A DNA stretch of 64,000 nucleotides. It comes from Novipirellula caenicola. Its GTDB lineage: Bacteria > Planctomycetota > Planctomycetia > Pirellulales > Pirellulaceae. Location of the stretch: positions 496,001 to 560,000 of the forward strand of contig NZ_BAABRO010000005.1 of assembly GCF_039545035.1 (NCBI RefSeq), written 5' to 3'. The notes beneath the pieces were generated by a model. The model saw only the letters and a program-made list of their open reading frames with translations, had not been told where the DNA came from and did not search any database. Position numbers and translations under genes: made by a program. Numbering within the stretch: position 1 is the stretch's first letter; every line of letters starts with the position of its first letter. Below, piece after piece: positions 36,581 through 45,265 of this stretch.

Positions 36581-37639
36581 TCAACCGCCGACGAAGCGAT
36601 CGTACAGCGTTCGCGCTCGGCTGGCGTCTTCGGTACCATCGATCACGGCGCGGCCATCAGCGAACAGCGTCAGCCTGAGTTCGGCTTGATTCGCTTGAGC
36701 TGGGATCGTCAAGCGAACGAAAAACGGATTCGACTGGACGTCGCCTTGTCCCTGCCATCGCTGGGCGACCTGTTTCAGTGCGATCTTGGCCGATGTCGCT
36801 GGCGTGATCTGCACCGCGTCGCGTCCACAAATCTCCATGACCGCGCCCGACCGATCATGATCGGCGTCCAGGTAATCGTATTGGTGCTGGGCACAACCGC
36901 GACATGATTCACTTAAACCGGGATCGAGTTGCAGGGCTCGGAACCGGTTTCGCCACAGGTCAAACGACCACACCTCGGCGTGCACTGCATCACGGTTCCC
37001 CGACAACCATTTGATTGCTTCGAGGCACTGCAAACTGGCGATCATGTGCGTCGCCGCACCGAGCACTCCGGCGGTGTCGCAGGTGGGCACCGATGCGGCT
37101 GGCGGCGGTTCAGGGATCAGACAGCGGAAACAGGGGGATCCCAAACCATCGAACAAACAAACTTGGCCGCTCGCTCCAATGCATCCGCCATGCACCCAAG
37201 CGGTTTTGTGTTTCAGTGACCAATCGTTCAGCAGGAAGCGGATCGCAAAGTTGTCGGCAGCATCGATCACCAAATCGGACCCTTCGAGCACGTCGGTGAT
37301 ATTGGCAGCGGTGACGTCGATCACAAGCGGTTCGATTTGGATCGAGCGGTTGATTTGAGCGATCCGCTCGCTTGCCGCCTGCACTTTGGCGCGGCCATTT
37401 GCCGCATCGTTCTCGTCAAACAGTGCTTGCCGCTGCAGGTTGGTCCATTCCACCAAATCGCGATCGATCAATCGCAATCGTCCCACCCCGGCGCGGGCCA
37501 AGATCTCTGCAGCCACGCTGCCAAGCGCTCCACAGCCGAGAATGGTGACCGCCGATTGTTCGATCCGCGATTGGCCGTCCGCACCGATCGGCGCATATTG
37601 GATTTGGCGAGCGTAGCGATTGTGATGGGTATCGTGCAT
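36581..37639 (-). CDS. ThiF/MoeB/HesA-type E1-like adenylyltransferase
   Basis: A 352-residue protein. It opens with RYARQIQYAPIGADGQSRIE and the nucleotide loop VTILGCGALGSVAAEILARA (Gly35-x-Gly37), then RLRLIDRDLVEWTNLQRQAL and a GRAKVQAA lysine, the adenylation core. DAADNFAIRFLLNDW and a PTCDTAGVLGA segment carry the candidate catalytic Cys. CFRC and CRGC pairs fit the structural zinc site. The last 90 residues form an additional C-terminal domain. It should activate the C-terminus of a small sulfur-carrier protein such as ThiS or MoaD, but none lies nearby. It is divergent from the HemX/CcsA-like gene. Confidence 0.93.
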   Translation of the reverse strand: MHDTHHNRYARQIQYAPIGADGQSRIEQSAVTILGCGALGSVAAEILARAGVGRLRLIDRDLVEWTNLQRQALFDENDAANGRAKVQAASERIAQINRSIQIEPLVIDVTAANITDVLEGSDLVIDAADNFAIRFLLNDWSLKHKTAWVHGGCIGASGQVCLFDGLGSPCFRCLIPEPPPAASVPTCDTAGVLGAATHMIASLQCLEAIKWLSGNRDAVHAEVWSFDLWRNRFRALQLDPGLSESCRGCAQHQYDYLDADHDRSGAVMEICGRDAVQITPATSAKIALKQVAQRWQGQGDVQSNPFFVRLTIPAQANQAELRLTLFADGRAVIDGTEDASRARTLYDRFVGG

Positions 37640-37859
37640 CGTGGTTTCGTAGCTTCAAGGTGATGCCAAGCTGACAAATTTTGGCAAGTGTGTAGGATGG
37701 TTGCTGGAAAAGCGTTGTAAATTCCGCTGTGACGCAGCACAGTCTGCGGTTGTGGGTCCCCCCCTGTTTGTTGCGGCCGTTGCAGTAGCCCGTCGCTGTG
37801 GCCGGCCGCGGTGTCCCCCGTCGAGCGTCACAGTCCCCCAAGCCCCAAAAACCTCCACG

Positions 37860-38834
37860 ATGCTCGCTATTCTTAGCAAGATTACCGTGACTTGTTTCTT
37901 TGCGAGCTACATCGTTGTGCTCGTCTTGGAACTACTCCGTCTGCTAGGCAAGATACCTGGCCGCGGCCTGCTCGTCATCGTGATGATGTCGCTGGGGCTG
38001 TTCGCGCACACCACTTACTTGGTGCTGCGAACGATGGATGTGGTCGGTCGAGGGGACCGTGGGCTGATGGCAAGCTGGTCGGAATGGTCCTTGTTATTGG
38101 CGCTTGGGATGGCCATATGCTTTTTGATTTTCTATTTGCGGCGTCCCGATACGATCATCAGTTTTTACTTTTTGCCGGTGATCCTTGGTTTGATCGGATT
38201 GTCGGTGGCGGTTCGGCCGATGGCTCCATTTTCGCGTAGCGAGGCGGCCGAGGTTTGGTTGAGCGTTCACGCATTTGCGATGGCCACCGGTGCCGGTGCC
38301 GTCCTGATTGGGTTTCTGGCCGGCGTGATGTACTTGGCTCAATCATCGCGGCTGAAGCGAAAACGAGCTGGTTCGACGTTGCGATTGCCGACGCTCGAAA
38401 CGCTGGCCCGATTGAACCGCCGCTGTTTGATTGTCAGCACGACCGCGGTTGCGATTGGCGTGGTGGCCGGCGTGGTCATGAATTTGAATCGTTGGGGACA
38501 CGTCGGATGGACCGAGGGAGGGACCCTGCTGAGTTTTCTACTACTGTTATGGTTGATCGTGGCTACGTGTGTCGAGTTTTTCTATGCCCCGGCGAGCCAA
38601 GGTCGCAAGGCGATCTATCTAACCTTGGCCAGCCTTGGCTTTTTGGTGCTCGCCTTCTTTGGGGTGCTGACGTCATCTCACGGCAGCGGCGAGACGCCTG
38701 ATGCAAAAACGCCCGAGGCAAGAACGTCCGAGGCAGAACAGCGTGATGCGATCGTGATGACCGCCCAACTGCCGAGTTCGATGGGGCAATTGCCGAGTCC
38801 AAAGGGGCAGCGTCCTGAGGGGCAGCGATCATGA
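37860..38834 (+). CDS. HemX/CcsA-like cytochrome c assembly membrane protein
   Basis: The ATG at 37860 gives 324 residues beginning with a membrane segment (MLAILSKITVTCFFASYIVV). About eight hydrophobic helices are visible, including FAHTTYLVL, the polar turn GLMASWSEWSLLLALG, and WGHVGWTEGGTLLSFLLLLW. The layout is that of the CcmC/CcsA/HemX haem-handling family. An open frame extends to 37701 but is basic and not protein-like. The last 60 residues are a Pro/Ser/Glu-rich tail. The stop overlaps the hemA start in ATGA, so the two are probably translated together; in Bacillus the HemX/HemA pairing is known. Confidence 0.85.
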   Translation: MLAILSKITVTCFFASYIVVLVLELLRLLGKIPGRGLLVIVMMSLGLFAHTTYLVLRTMDVVGRGDRGLMASWSEWSLLLALGMAICFLIFYLRRPDTIISFYFLPVILGLIGLSVAVRPMAPFSRSEAAEVWLSVHAFAMATGAGAVLIGFLAGVMYLAQSSRLKRKRAGSTLRLPTLETLARLNRRCLIVSTTAVAIGVVAGVVMNLNRWGHVGWTEGGTLLSFLLLLWLIVATCVEFFYAPASQGRKAIYLTLASLGFLVLAFFGVLTSSHGSGETPDAKTPEARTSEAEQRDAIVMTAQLPSSMGQLPSPKGQRPEGQRS

Positions 38835-40114
38835 AATTACAAATGATTGGTTGCAGCCATCATGATGCTGCCGTCGAATTTCGCGAGCGAATTTCCTTTA
38901 CCGCCGACCAGGTGGGCACAGCGCTACGCGATTTTCGCAAGCGTTTTCCGGCCGCCGAGGTGGTGCTGCTAAGCACGTGTAACCGTGTCGAGCTGTACGC
39001 ATCGACCAACGATGATTCGCTCGGTTTGGATCGCGATGCCGTCGCCGATTTCTTGGCGGGGCAACACCATTTGTCGGCCGACGAAGTCATCCATCACATG
39101 ATCTACCGGACTGGTCCCGAAGCGGTCGAGCATCTGTTTACCGTTGCGGCAAGTCTCGACAGCATGGTGTTGGGAGAGGCTCAGATTTTGTCGCAAGTCA
39201 AACAGGCCTACGACTTGGCATGCAACAGTGGATCGGCGGGGCCGCTAACGCATGCGGTTTTTCAAGCCGCCAACCGAACGGCAAAACGAGTTCAACAAGA
39301 GACGTCGATTCATCGTCGCCGCGTCAGCGTGCCGAGCGTGGCGGTGGGTGAAGTGGTTCCGGAGGTCTTTGATTCGCTGCAGGACAAACAGATCGTCGTT
39401 TGCGGCGCCGGAGAGATGGGCGAAGAAACGTTGCCTTATCTGATCCAAGCCGGCGCGACCAAGATCACGATCATCAATCGCAGCTCGCAGCGAGCCAAGG
39501 AATTAGCCAGCCGGTTCGGCGCCAAAACCGCGCCCTGGGAATCGTTGACCGAGAAACTGATCGAAGCCGATTTGTTGATCGGCACCACCAGTGCTGCTGA
39601 TCCAATCGTCGACCGAACGATGTTCGAATCGATCCGCAGCAAGCGACAAGGCCGGGTGTTGTTGATCTTGGACTTGGCCGTGCCTCGCGATTTCGATCCC
39701 GCCTTAGGAGATTTTCCAAACGTTTATCTGTACCAGATCGATGATTTGAAAGCGGCCTGCGAACGCAATCGACGTGAGCGAGAGAAAGAGTATCCCAAGG
39801 CTCAGCAAATCATCGCAGACGAAACCGAACGATTAATTCTGGCGGTCAACCATCGGTCGACGGGGCCGGTGATTCGCCGTCTGCGTGAAAACGCCGCAGG
39901 TATCAAACAGGAAGAGCTGAAGCGGTTAAAGAACAAGCTCGAGCAGTTAAACGTCGACGCTTCGGTGATTCAAGAGATCGACAAATCGTTCGATCGCTTG
40001 ACCAACAAATTGCTCCATCCGCCGCTGTCGTCGGTCCGCGATGACGCCGCCGAAGGGCACCAACGCGGGCTGCTCGAAGCACTGCGTCACCTGTTCAATT
40101 TAGGTGACGAGTAA
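38831..40114 (+). CDS. hemA: Glutamyl-tRNA reductase
   Basis: A 427-residue protein, near the usual length, that catalyses NADPH reduction of glutamyl-tRNA to glutamate-1-semialdehyde, the first committed step of C5 haem synthesis. It opens MKLQMIGCSHHDAAVEFRER; the active-site Cys50 sits in VLLSTCNRVELYA. The NADPH domain shows VVCGAGEMGEETLPYLIQAG and IINRSSQRAKELASRFG. The C-terminal dimerisation helices (ELKRLKNKLEQLNVD) follow. The start overlaps the HemX-like stop by 4 nt. Confidence 0.97.
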   Translation: MKLQMIGCSHHDAAVEFRERISFTADQVGTALRDFRKRFPAAEVVLLSTCNRVELYASTNDDSLGLDRDAVADFLAGQHHLSADEVIHHMIYRTGPEAVEHLFTVAASLDSMVLGEAQILSQVKQAYDLACNSGSAGPLTHAVFQAANRTAKRVQQETSIHRRRVSVPSVAVGEVVPEVFDSLQDKQIVVCGAGEMGEETLPYLIQAGATKITIINRSSQRAKELASRFGAKTAPWESLTEKLIEADLLIGTTSAADPIVDRTMFESIRSKRQGRVLLILDLAVPRDFDPALGDFPNVYLYQIDDLKAACERNRREREKEYPKAQQIIADETERLILAVNHRSTGPVIRRLRENAAGIKQEELKRLKNKLEQLNVDASVIQEIDKSFDRLTNKLLHPPLSSVRDDAAEGHQRGLLEALRHLFNLGDE

Positions 40115-40142
40115 CCGCGAGCAATCATCATCATTACTCAGC

Positions 40143-40575
40143 GAATGAGTTTTGAAGTTGCGATTTTAGACGTTCTTCGGGCCAAAGGCCCAGCAATTTG
40201 CCTAGCCTGGCCCAACGGGCCAGGTTTTCGATGCAAAGAAACCTAAGGGCCAAAGGCCCGGCCATTTGCTTGCCGCCCTCATTAAGTCCCAGTAAACGGC
40301 CGGACCGTTGGCCCTACAATTCATTGGTTTTCTTGGTCCCAGCCCGTTGGGCTGGGCTAGGTAAACGTCCGGGGCTTTGCCCCTAAATACAAACCCGCAG
40401 CTTCAAAACGCGTGAGCGAGGGACCGAGTCAAGATAAAGATTCCCTCGCTAACGCGTCGGATTAGGATTTTTCTAAGCCGGACGCTCGCTTGAGAAATTC
40501 CTCGGACTCGAGGCCGAGGTGAGCGAAAATTGTCGCTCAGCGACAGCAACTATCGCGACTGAAAAACGCTGCGAG
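40143..40575. repeat. Hairpin-string element, family B (variant)
   Basis: The stretch from GTTTTGAAGTTGC to GTCGCTCAGCGACAGCAACT contains hairpins GGGCCAAAGGCCC (twice), CTGGCCCAACGGGCCAG, CAGCCCGTTGGGCTG and GGGGCTTTGCCCC. The flanks resemble those at 21255-21500, but the hairpins differ. It fills the gap between the convergent hemA and scpB genes. Confidence 0.7.
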
Positions 40576-40591
40576 TGGTCGAGAACGGCGA

Positions 40592-41821
40592 CTAGGTCCA
40601 ATCCTCGTCGTCGTCATCTTCATCGTCCCAGTCGTCGTCATCATCGTCGTCCTCGTCCCAGTCCTCGTCTTCTTCGTCGTCGTCGACTTCTTCCCAGTCG
40701 GCGTTTTCATCGTCGACGTCGTCCTCGTCTTCGTCGAGGTCGTCTTCATCAAGATCATCATCATCGTCGTCGAGATCGTCGTCGTCTTCGTCGAGGTCAT
40801 CATCGTCCTCGTCCCAATCGTCATCGACGTCGTCGTCATCCTCGTCATCGTCGTCGCCATACAATTCGTCTTCTTCGTCCTCGATGATCGACTGCGGGTC
40901 GTCGACGATTTCTGGATTGGGATCAAACGAGTTTTCAGCGGGACCGAGGGCGACCAGAACTTCTGAATCGGCTTCGGAGAGAACCGATGCTACGGCGGTG
41001 CTCACGACAGACTCCTTCGTGGATGAAAAATTATCGTTAGGGGACGGATCTAGGGAGGTTGAATCGAGGGTTTCTTGGGCTTCGTTTTCAGCAGCGGGAT
41101 CGGGTTGGGCGTCTTGTAGAATTTGCCACTGGATCGGAGGCAAGCTGTCAGTGTTTGCTAATCCGAAAAGTTGTAAGAAACGTTTGGTGGTTCCGTAAAG
41201 ATACGGTCGGCCTAATTCTTCGCTACGGCCTGCTATGCGTACTAAGTCCTTTTCCATCAACTGTCGCAACAAATCGCCGCAAGCCACACCGCGAATCGCT
41301 TCGATGTCCGCTCGTGAAACCGGTTGACGGTAGGCGACGACCGCAAGCGTTTCCATCATCGGCGTCGACAGCCGCATGGCTAAAGGCAAATGTCCAAGTC
41401 GAGTTAACCAAGGGGAAAGTGCCGCTCGGGTCATCAGACGATAACCACCCGCAATCAGTTCCACTCGGAACGCTCGTCCATAGGTTTCGTACGTACTATT
41501 GAGGTCGCGGACAAGTGTACGGGCCTCAGTTGCATCCGCCAAGTGAGCCAATTGGGCAAGTTTTCGAAGCGAAATTGGCGATTTGGAGAGAAACAGCACC
41601 GCTTCGGCCCGTTTCCGTTTCTTCTCGACACTATCATCCGAGGGGTGAGGCCGAACTGGTTCGTCATCGTTGGCCGATTCGTCTTCGAGCGTCTGATCGG
41701 GATCCCGCCCCGCTAACACGCTGTAGGGTCGCGATAACCGAGTATTTGTCACCGACATGAGTGCCAAGTGACCTCGATCACGCGAACTTCGCAGCGTTAA
41801 GATGGATGGGGTACGTTTCAT
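40592..41821 (-). CDS. scpB: ScpB chromosome segregation protein with hyperacidic tail
   Basis: A 409-residue protein; typical ScpB proteins are about 180-250 residues. Residues about 66-235 are the ScpB double winged-helix region: KKRKRAEAVLFLSKSPISLR, AFRVELIAGGYRLMT, METLAVVAYRQPVSRADIEA, IRGVACGDLLRQLMEKDLV, GRPYLYGTTKRFLQLFGL. It should bind ScpA and SMC. From about 314 to the end, about four-fifths of the residues are Asp or Glu (DEDDDDLDEDDDDLDDD type), with scattered Trp. No frameshift explains this. ATG at 41758 is an alternative start. It stands beside the convergent hemA. Confidence 0.9.
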   Translation of the reverse strand: MKRTPSILTLRSSRDRGHLALMSVTNTRLSRPYSVLAGRDPDQTLEDESANDDEPVRPHPSDDSVEKKRKRAEAVLFLSKSPISLRKLAQLAHLADATEARTLVRDLNSTYETYGRAFRVELIAGGYRLMTRAALSPWLTRLGHLPLAMRLSTPMMETLAVVAYRQPVSRADIEAIRGVACGDLLRQLMEKDLVRIAGRSEELGRPYLYGTTKRFLQLFGLANTDSLPPIQWQILQDAQPDPAAENEAQETLDSTSLDPSPNDNFSSTKESVVSTAVASVLSEADSEVLVALGPAENSFDPNPEIVDDPQSIIEDEEDELYGDDDDEDDDDVDDDWDEDDDDLDEDDDDLDDDDDDLDEDDLDEDEDDVDDENADWEEVDDDEEDEDWDEDDDDDDDWDDEDDDDEDWT

Positions 41822-41972
41822 CGCTTTACGTGTCAGGATGGTAAGATATCAATCACGATTTGCGAAGAATTGCGGCGAATTCCGCTCGCTACGAAACGCA
41901 TATACTGTTTGACAATCGTTCGTATCCTTTCGATTCTTCACTTTTTCCGCAACATCTTTCATCTAGGCTCCC

Positions 41973-42773
41973 TTGTCTACCACGGCATCAACGTCATCGC
42001 CCGCTTCGTCAGCCGGCTCCGAACCACGAAGGCTCCGAAAACAGCGAGGTTCGCTGAAACGATGGGTCATCGTGATCGGCACGATTCTCGTCTCCTTGTT
42101 CGTCCTGCTATTTGTTCGCACCCAAGGTTACGTCAGTGGTCGGGAAATTTCGCCCGACACCTTTGTCATGCGAGATTTCCAGTTCTATGAAATCCCGATG
42201 GTTCATTTGCAGATCACTCCGATCCGCCGCACCGCATCGACGCCAAAAACCGCAATCTACCTGCGTCAGAAAAAACTAATCGTCGATCCCTCGACCTCGT
42301 CCGGACGCTGGGATCTGGTCCGCATCACGCGAGGCTTCACGGGCGCTACCCCAATGGATGGTCAACTATTGGTCGATCAGTTGTCGCTCGAGCACCAAGG
42401 TAACGAATATTGGCGGCAATGGAGTATCGATCACCCTGCCCACGCCAAAGTATTTTGGCCGGTAATCCAGCGGTTGGCCGATCGCGAACTCTATCTACTT
42501 ATGCCCCCCCTATTTGAACTGGCCCAACGAAAGCAAACCGCTGCCGAGTTAACCACGCAAATCAACCAATTGCTTGTCCTTCAGTACCGAGATTTGATCC
42601 TCGACATGCGATCGGCCGATCGCAGCGAATTGGCCGCCGGATTGCTGAAGGAAGCATTGATGGATTTTCCGGAATCCAACGAGTTAAAGGCGTTGTCGCA
42701 GCCCGACGTCGCCGCAGACAACCAAGCCAGCTTGCCTGCGGTGGCAAGTGTTAGCGAATTGAGTGCCAAGTGA
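41973..42773 (+). CDS. Single-pass membrane protein of unknown function
   Basis: A 266-residue protein with a TTG start; the frame has no earlier good start and ATG appears only far downstream. A Ser/Ala-rich N-terminus is followed by one membrane segment (WVIVIGTILVSLFVLLFV) and about 210 residues probably outside the cytoplasm: YEIPMVHLQITPIRRTASTP, PTSSGRWDLVRITRGFTGA-like, and WRQWSIDHPAHAKVFWPVIQ. I do not recognise a family. Its stop overlaps the cysteine desulfurase start by 4 nt, so the two genes are probably an operon. Confidence 0.75.
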   Translation: MSTTASTSSPASSAGSEPRRLRKQRGSLKRWVIVIGTILVSLFVLLFVRTQGYVSGREISPDTFVMRDFQFYEIPMVHLQITPIRRTASTPKTAIYLRQKKLIVDPSTSSGRWDLVRITRGFTGATPMDGQLLVDQLSLEHQGNEYWRQWSIDHPAHAKVFWPVIQRLADRELYLLMPPLFELAQRKQTAAELTTQINQLLVLQYRDLILDMRSADRSELAAGLLKEALMDFPESNELKALSQPDVAADNQASLPAVASVSELSAK

Positions 42774-43957
42774 TCTATCTGGATAACAATGCGACGACCG
42801 AGATCGATCCTCGCGTCGTGGATGTGATGATCGACGTGCTCCGCAGCGGTCCCTGCAACGCATCGAGCCAACATGCGGTCGGTCGTGCCGCACGGCTGCG
42901 AATCGACGAAGCCATCGACGTGATCGGTTCGGCGATCGATTCGCCCTTGGATCAACCAGGCGGCCCGAGGTTGATTTTCACTAGCGGCGGGACCGAATCG
43001 AACAATCTCGCCCTCACCGGACTTGCCGATCCCGACGCCCCGATTGTGCTTAGCCGGATCGAACACCCCAGCGTGATTGCGGTCGCGGAGCAGCTGGCCG
43101 CTCGAGGACGCGAAATCCGCTGGTTGGATGTCGACCACGCCGGGGTTGCCAAAATTGATCTGCTGCCCGATTTGATCCAAGCTGGCAATCGACCCGCCGG
43201 GTTGGTGTCGTTGATGTCCGCCAACAACGAAACCGGGGTGGTCCAGCCCATCGAACAGGCGGCTCAGTTTTGCCGCGATCTTGGTGTGACGTTCCATGTC
43301 GACGCGACGCAGTCGATCGGAAAGCTGCCGATCTCGTTTCGCACACTCGGTGCTTCGGCGGTCACTTTGTCGGCTCACAAATTCCACGGCCCCACCGGGA
43401 TCGGCGGGTTGTGGATCGATGGCGGTGTCAAACTGCGGCCTCTGCTGCATGGAGGCGAACAGCAACTCGAAAGCCGGCCGGGGACCGAGCCGGTGCCGCT
43501 GATTTGTGGGATGGCAACCGCACTGCAATTGGCGACAAGCGAGTTGGCCCAATCCCAGCTCCAGATGAGCTCCCTTCGTGATCGTCTCGAACACGGTTTG
43601 CGATCGGCTCACCCCGATTTGGTCGTGCACGGCAGCTTGCCCGACCATGGCGATCGGTCATTGGTCCCGCGGCTTCCCAACACCACCTGTCTGTCGTTTT
43701 TGGGAGCGGATCGACAATCGATGTTGATGGCATTGGACATGGCCGGGGTCGCATGCAGCAGTGGATCGGCGTGCAGCAGCGGCAGCAGCCCCCCCAGCCA
43801 TGTGCTGTTAGCGATGGGATTACCCGCAGAACAGGTGCAATCGGCATTGAGGTTCGGGGTGTCAAAGTTTTCCACGGAGAAAAAAATCGACGACGCAATT
43901 GAGCGTATCTCAAGGTGCTATAAGCGTTTAAGGCAGAATAGGGCTGTGGAAAACTGA
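42770..43957 (+). CDS. Cysteine desulfurase (NifS/IscS family)
   Basis: A 395-residue PLP enzyme, GTG start. Landmarks: MIYLDNNATTEIDPRVVDVM opening, TSGGTESNNLAL, the SAHKFHGPTGIGGLW block with Lys204 as the PLP Schiff base, and the GVACSSGSACSSGSSPPSHV loop with Cys335 (second Cys) at the catalytic position, also Cys329. It should move sulfur from cysteine to an acceptor for Fe-S clusters or thio-cofactors. No IscU-type scaffold is next to it. The DnaA-like gene follows after 152 bp. Confidence 0.95.
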   Translation: MIYLDNNATTEIDPRVVDVMIDVLRSGPCNASSQHAVGRAARLRIDEAIDVIGSAIDSPLDQPGGPRLIFTSGGTESNNLALTGLADPDAPIVLSRIEHPSVIAVAEQLAARGREIRWLDVDHAGVAKIDLLPDLIQAGNRPAGLVSLMSANNETGVVQPIEQAAQFCRDLGVTFHVDATQSIGKLPISFRTLGASAVTLSAHKFHGPTGIGGLWIDGGVKLRPLLHGGEQQLESRPGTEPVPLICGMATALQLATSELAQSQLQMSSLRDRLEHGLRSAHPDLVVHGSLPDHGDRSLVPRLPNTTCLSFLGADRQSMLMALDMAGVACSSGSACSSGSSPPSHVLLAMGLPAEQVQSALRFGVSKFSTEKKIDDAIERISRCYKRLRQNRAVEN

Positions 43958-43981
43958 AGATTTTTCCCCTCGTTATCCATT
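43868..43981. promoter_or_regulatory. Cluster of DnaA-box-like sites upstream of the DnaA-like gene
   Basis: TTTTCCACG (43868, one base from consensus TTWTNCACA), TGTGGAAAA (43945, exact inverse of TTTTCCACA), and TTATCCATT (43973, two bases off) lie within 115 bp. They might serve autoregulation of the DnaA-like gene. The first two are in the coding end of the desulfurase. Confidence 0.35.
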
Positions 43982-44109
43982 TTGGATTCGGTATAATCCC
44001 GCTGGTTTGCAGGATGTTCTGCGTCGCCGCACGCAGAACGGTGTAGGTGTCGAATTCCTATTCCTAACCTTCCTACGACGCGGCGACGTGGGATCACGAC
44101 CTTGCTGTT

Positions 44110-45240
44110 TTGTCATCTGTAACGCTGACAGCCGAGCCCGATCTGAAGCGTCCTCCCGTGGAGAGCGAAGTTTTCGCATTTCCGCTGGAACGTCCGCCGC
44201 TAAAGGTGCGCCGTCGTGAATCTGCGGTTAACCCGATCCTGCTGCCCTACTTCATCGCAGGGCCCGAGAATCGCTTAGCCGCCTTTGTCGCTCGCCAAGA
44301 AACCTCGGTGTTCGAACTCGGTAACCCGATTTTGTTGGTCGGTCCGAGCGGTTCCGGCAAAACCGCGTTGGCGCTTCACGTTTCGGTGCGTCATGCGAAC
44401 AAGCTGGGGTACATCGACGCCAGCGGCGTGCAGCATCTTCCGGCGATCGAATTTGCTCGCCGGTTTGCCGAAGCGGTCGCTGCGGATGACTTGCAGCATC
44501 TGCGACAAGAAATCGATGATGTTCCGGTGTTGATCATTGATGACCTGCACTTGATCACCAGCAAACCAGCCGCTCAAGAAGAATTGGCTCAGCGGATCGA
44601 AGCACGCAGTGAGTTGCAACAGCCTACGGTGTTGACGTGTCGCCGGCTGCCCACCGAGGTGCGTGGATTGCGACCGTCGCTGGTGAGTCGTTCACTGCCC
44701 GGTTTGACGATCGCGATCAGTTGTCCGGTGGGTCGGACACGAACGATGTTGTTGACCGAGTTGGCGCTGCAGTTAGGTCTCGAGCTCGATGCTCCGCTGA
44801 TTCAGATGCTCGACGACGGGCTCGATCCATCGCTGCCCGTTCGTGCGCTGTCGGCCGCGGTTCGCCAAGTCGATCTGTGGTGCCGGATGAATCAATCGTC
44901 GCCTTGTTGCGAAGCGATTGCCTCGGCGATCCAGTCGGCGGCACCCGACGAGGAAATCCCGCTTAACAAAATCACCAACACCGTTGCACGCTACTTTCGT
45001 TTGAAGGCGAAGGATCTGCGTAGCAGTTCACGCAAACAACACATCGTCCGCGCTCGATCGCTGGCGATGTGGTTGGCACGCCGAGTCACGTCCAAAAGTG
45101 TGACTCACATCGGTGAACACTTTGGTGGTCGTGACCATTCGACCGTCCTGCACGCGATCCGCAAAACCGAATCGCTATTGCACGACGACGCGGAATTGCG
45201 ATTGGCGTCCGAAGAGCTTGCCGACAAGCTTGGCTGCTAA
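44110..45240 (+). CDS. DnaA-family ATPase lacking the N-terminal domain
   Basis: A 376-residue protein with a TTG start. Domain III AAA+: LLVGPSGSGKTALALHVSVR (Walker A about 78-85), VPVLIIDDLHLITSK (Walker B Asp144/145) and sensor-like SLVSRSLPGL. Domain IV: ITNTVARYFRLKAKDLRSSS, SLAMWLARRVTSKSVTHIGE, and HFGGRDHSTVLHAIRK (GGRDHSTV at 339-346), the DnaA DNA-binding signature. The N-terminal helicase-loading domain I is absent (only about 50 residues precede the ATPase). Full-length DnaA proteins are about 450 residues. It could be the organism's initiator or a second DnaA-like regulator. Confidence 0.88.
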   Translation: MSSVTLTAEPDLKRPPVESEVFAFPLERPPLKVRRRESAVNPILLPYFIAGPENRLAAFVARQETSVFELGNPILLVGPSGSGKTALALHVSVRHANKLGYIDASGVQHLPAIEFARRFAEAVAADDLQHLRQEIDDVPVLIIDDLHLITSKPAAQEELAQRIEARSELQQPTVLTCRRLPTEVRGLRPSLVSRSLPGLTIAISCPVGRTRTMLLTELALQLGLELDAPLIQMLDDGLDPSLPVRALSAAVRQVDLWCRMNQSSPCCEAIASAIQSAAPDEEIPLNKITNTVARYFRLKAKDLRSSSRKQHIVRARSLAMWLARRVTSKSVTHIGEHFGGRDHSTVLHAIRKTESLLHDDAELRLASEELADKLGC

Positions 45241-45265
45241 TTCGAGGTCGAATACGATTCGAGGT

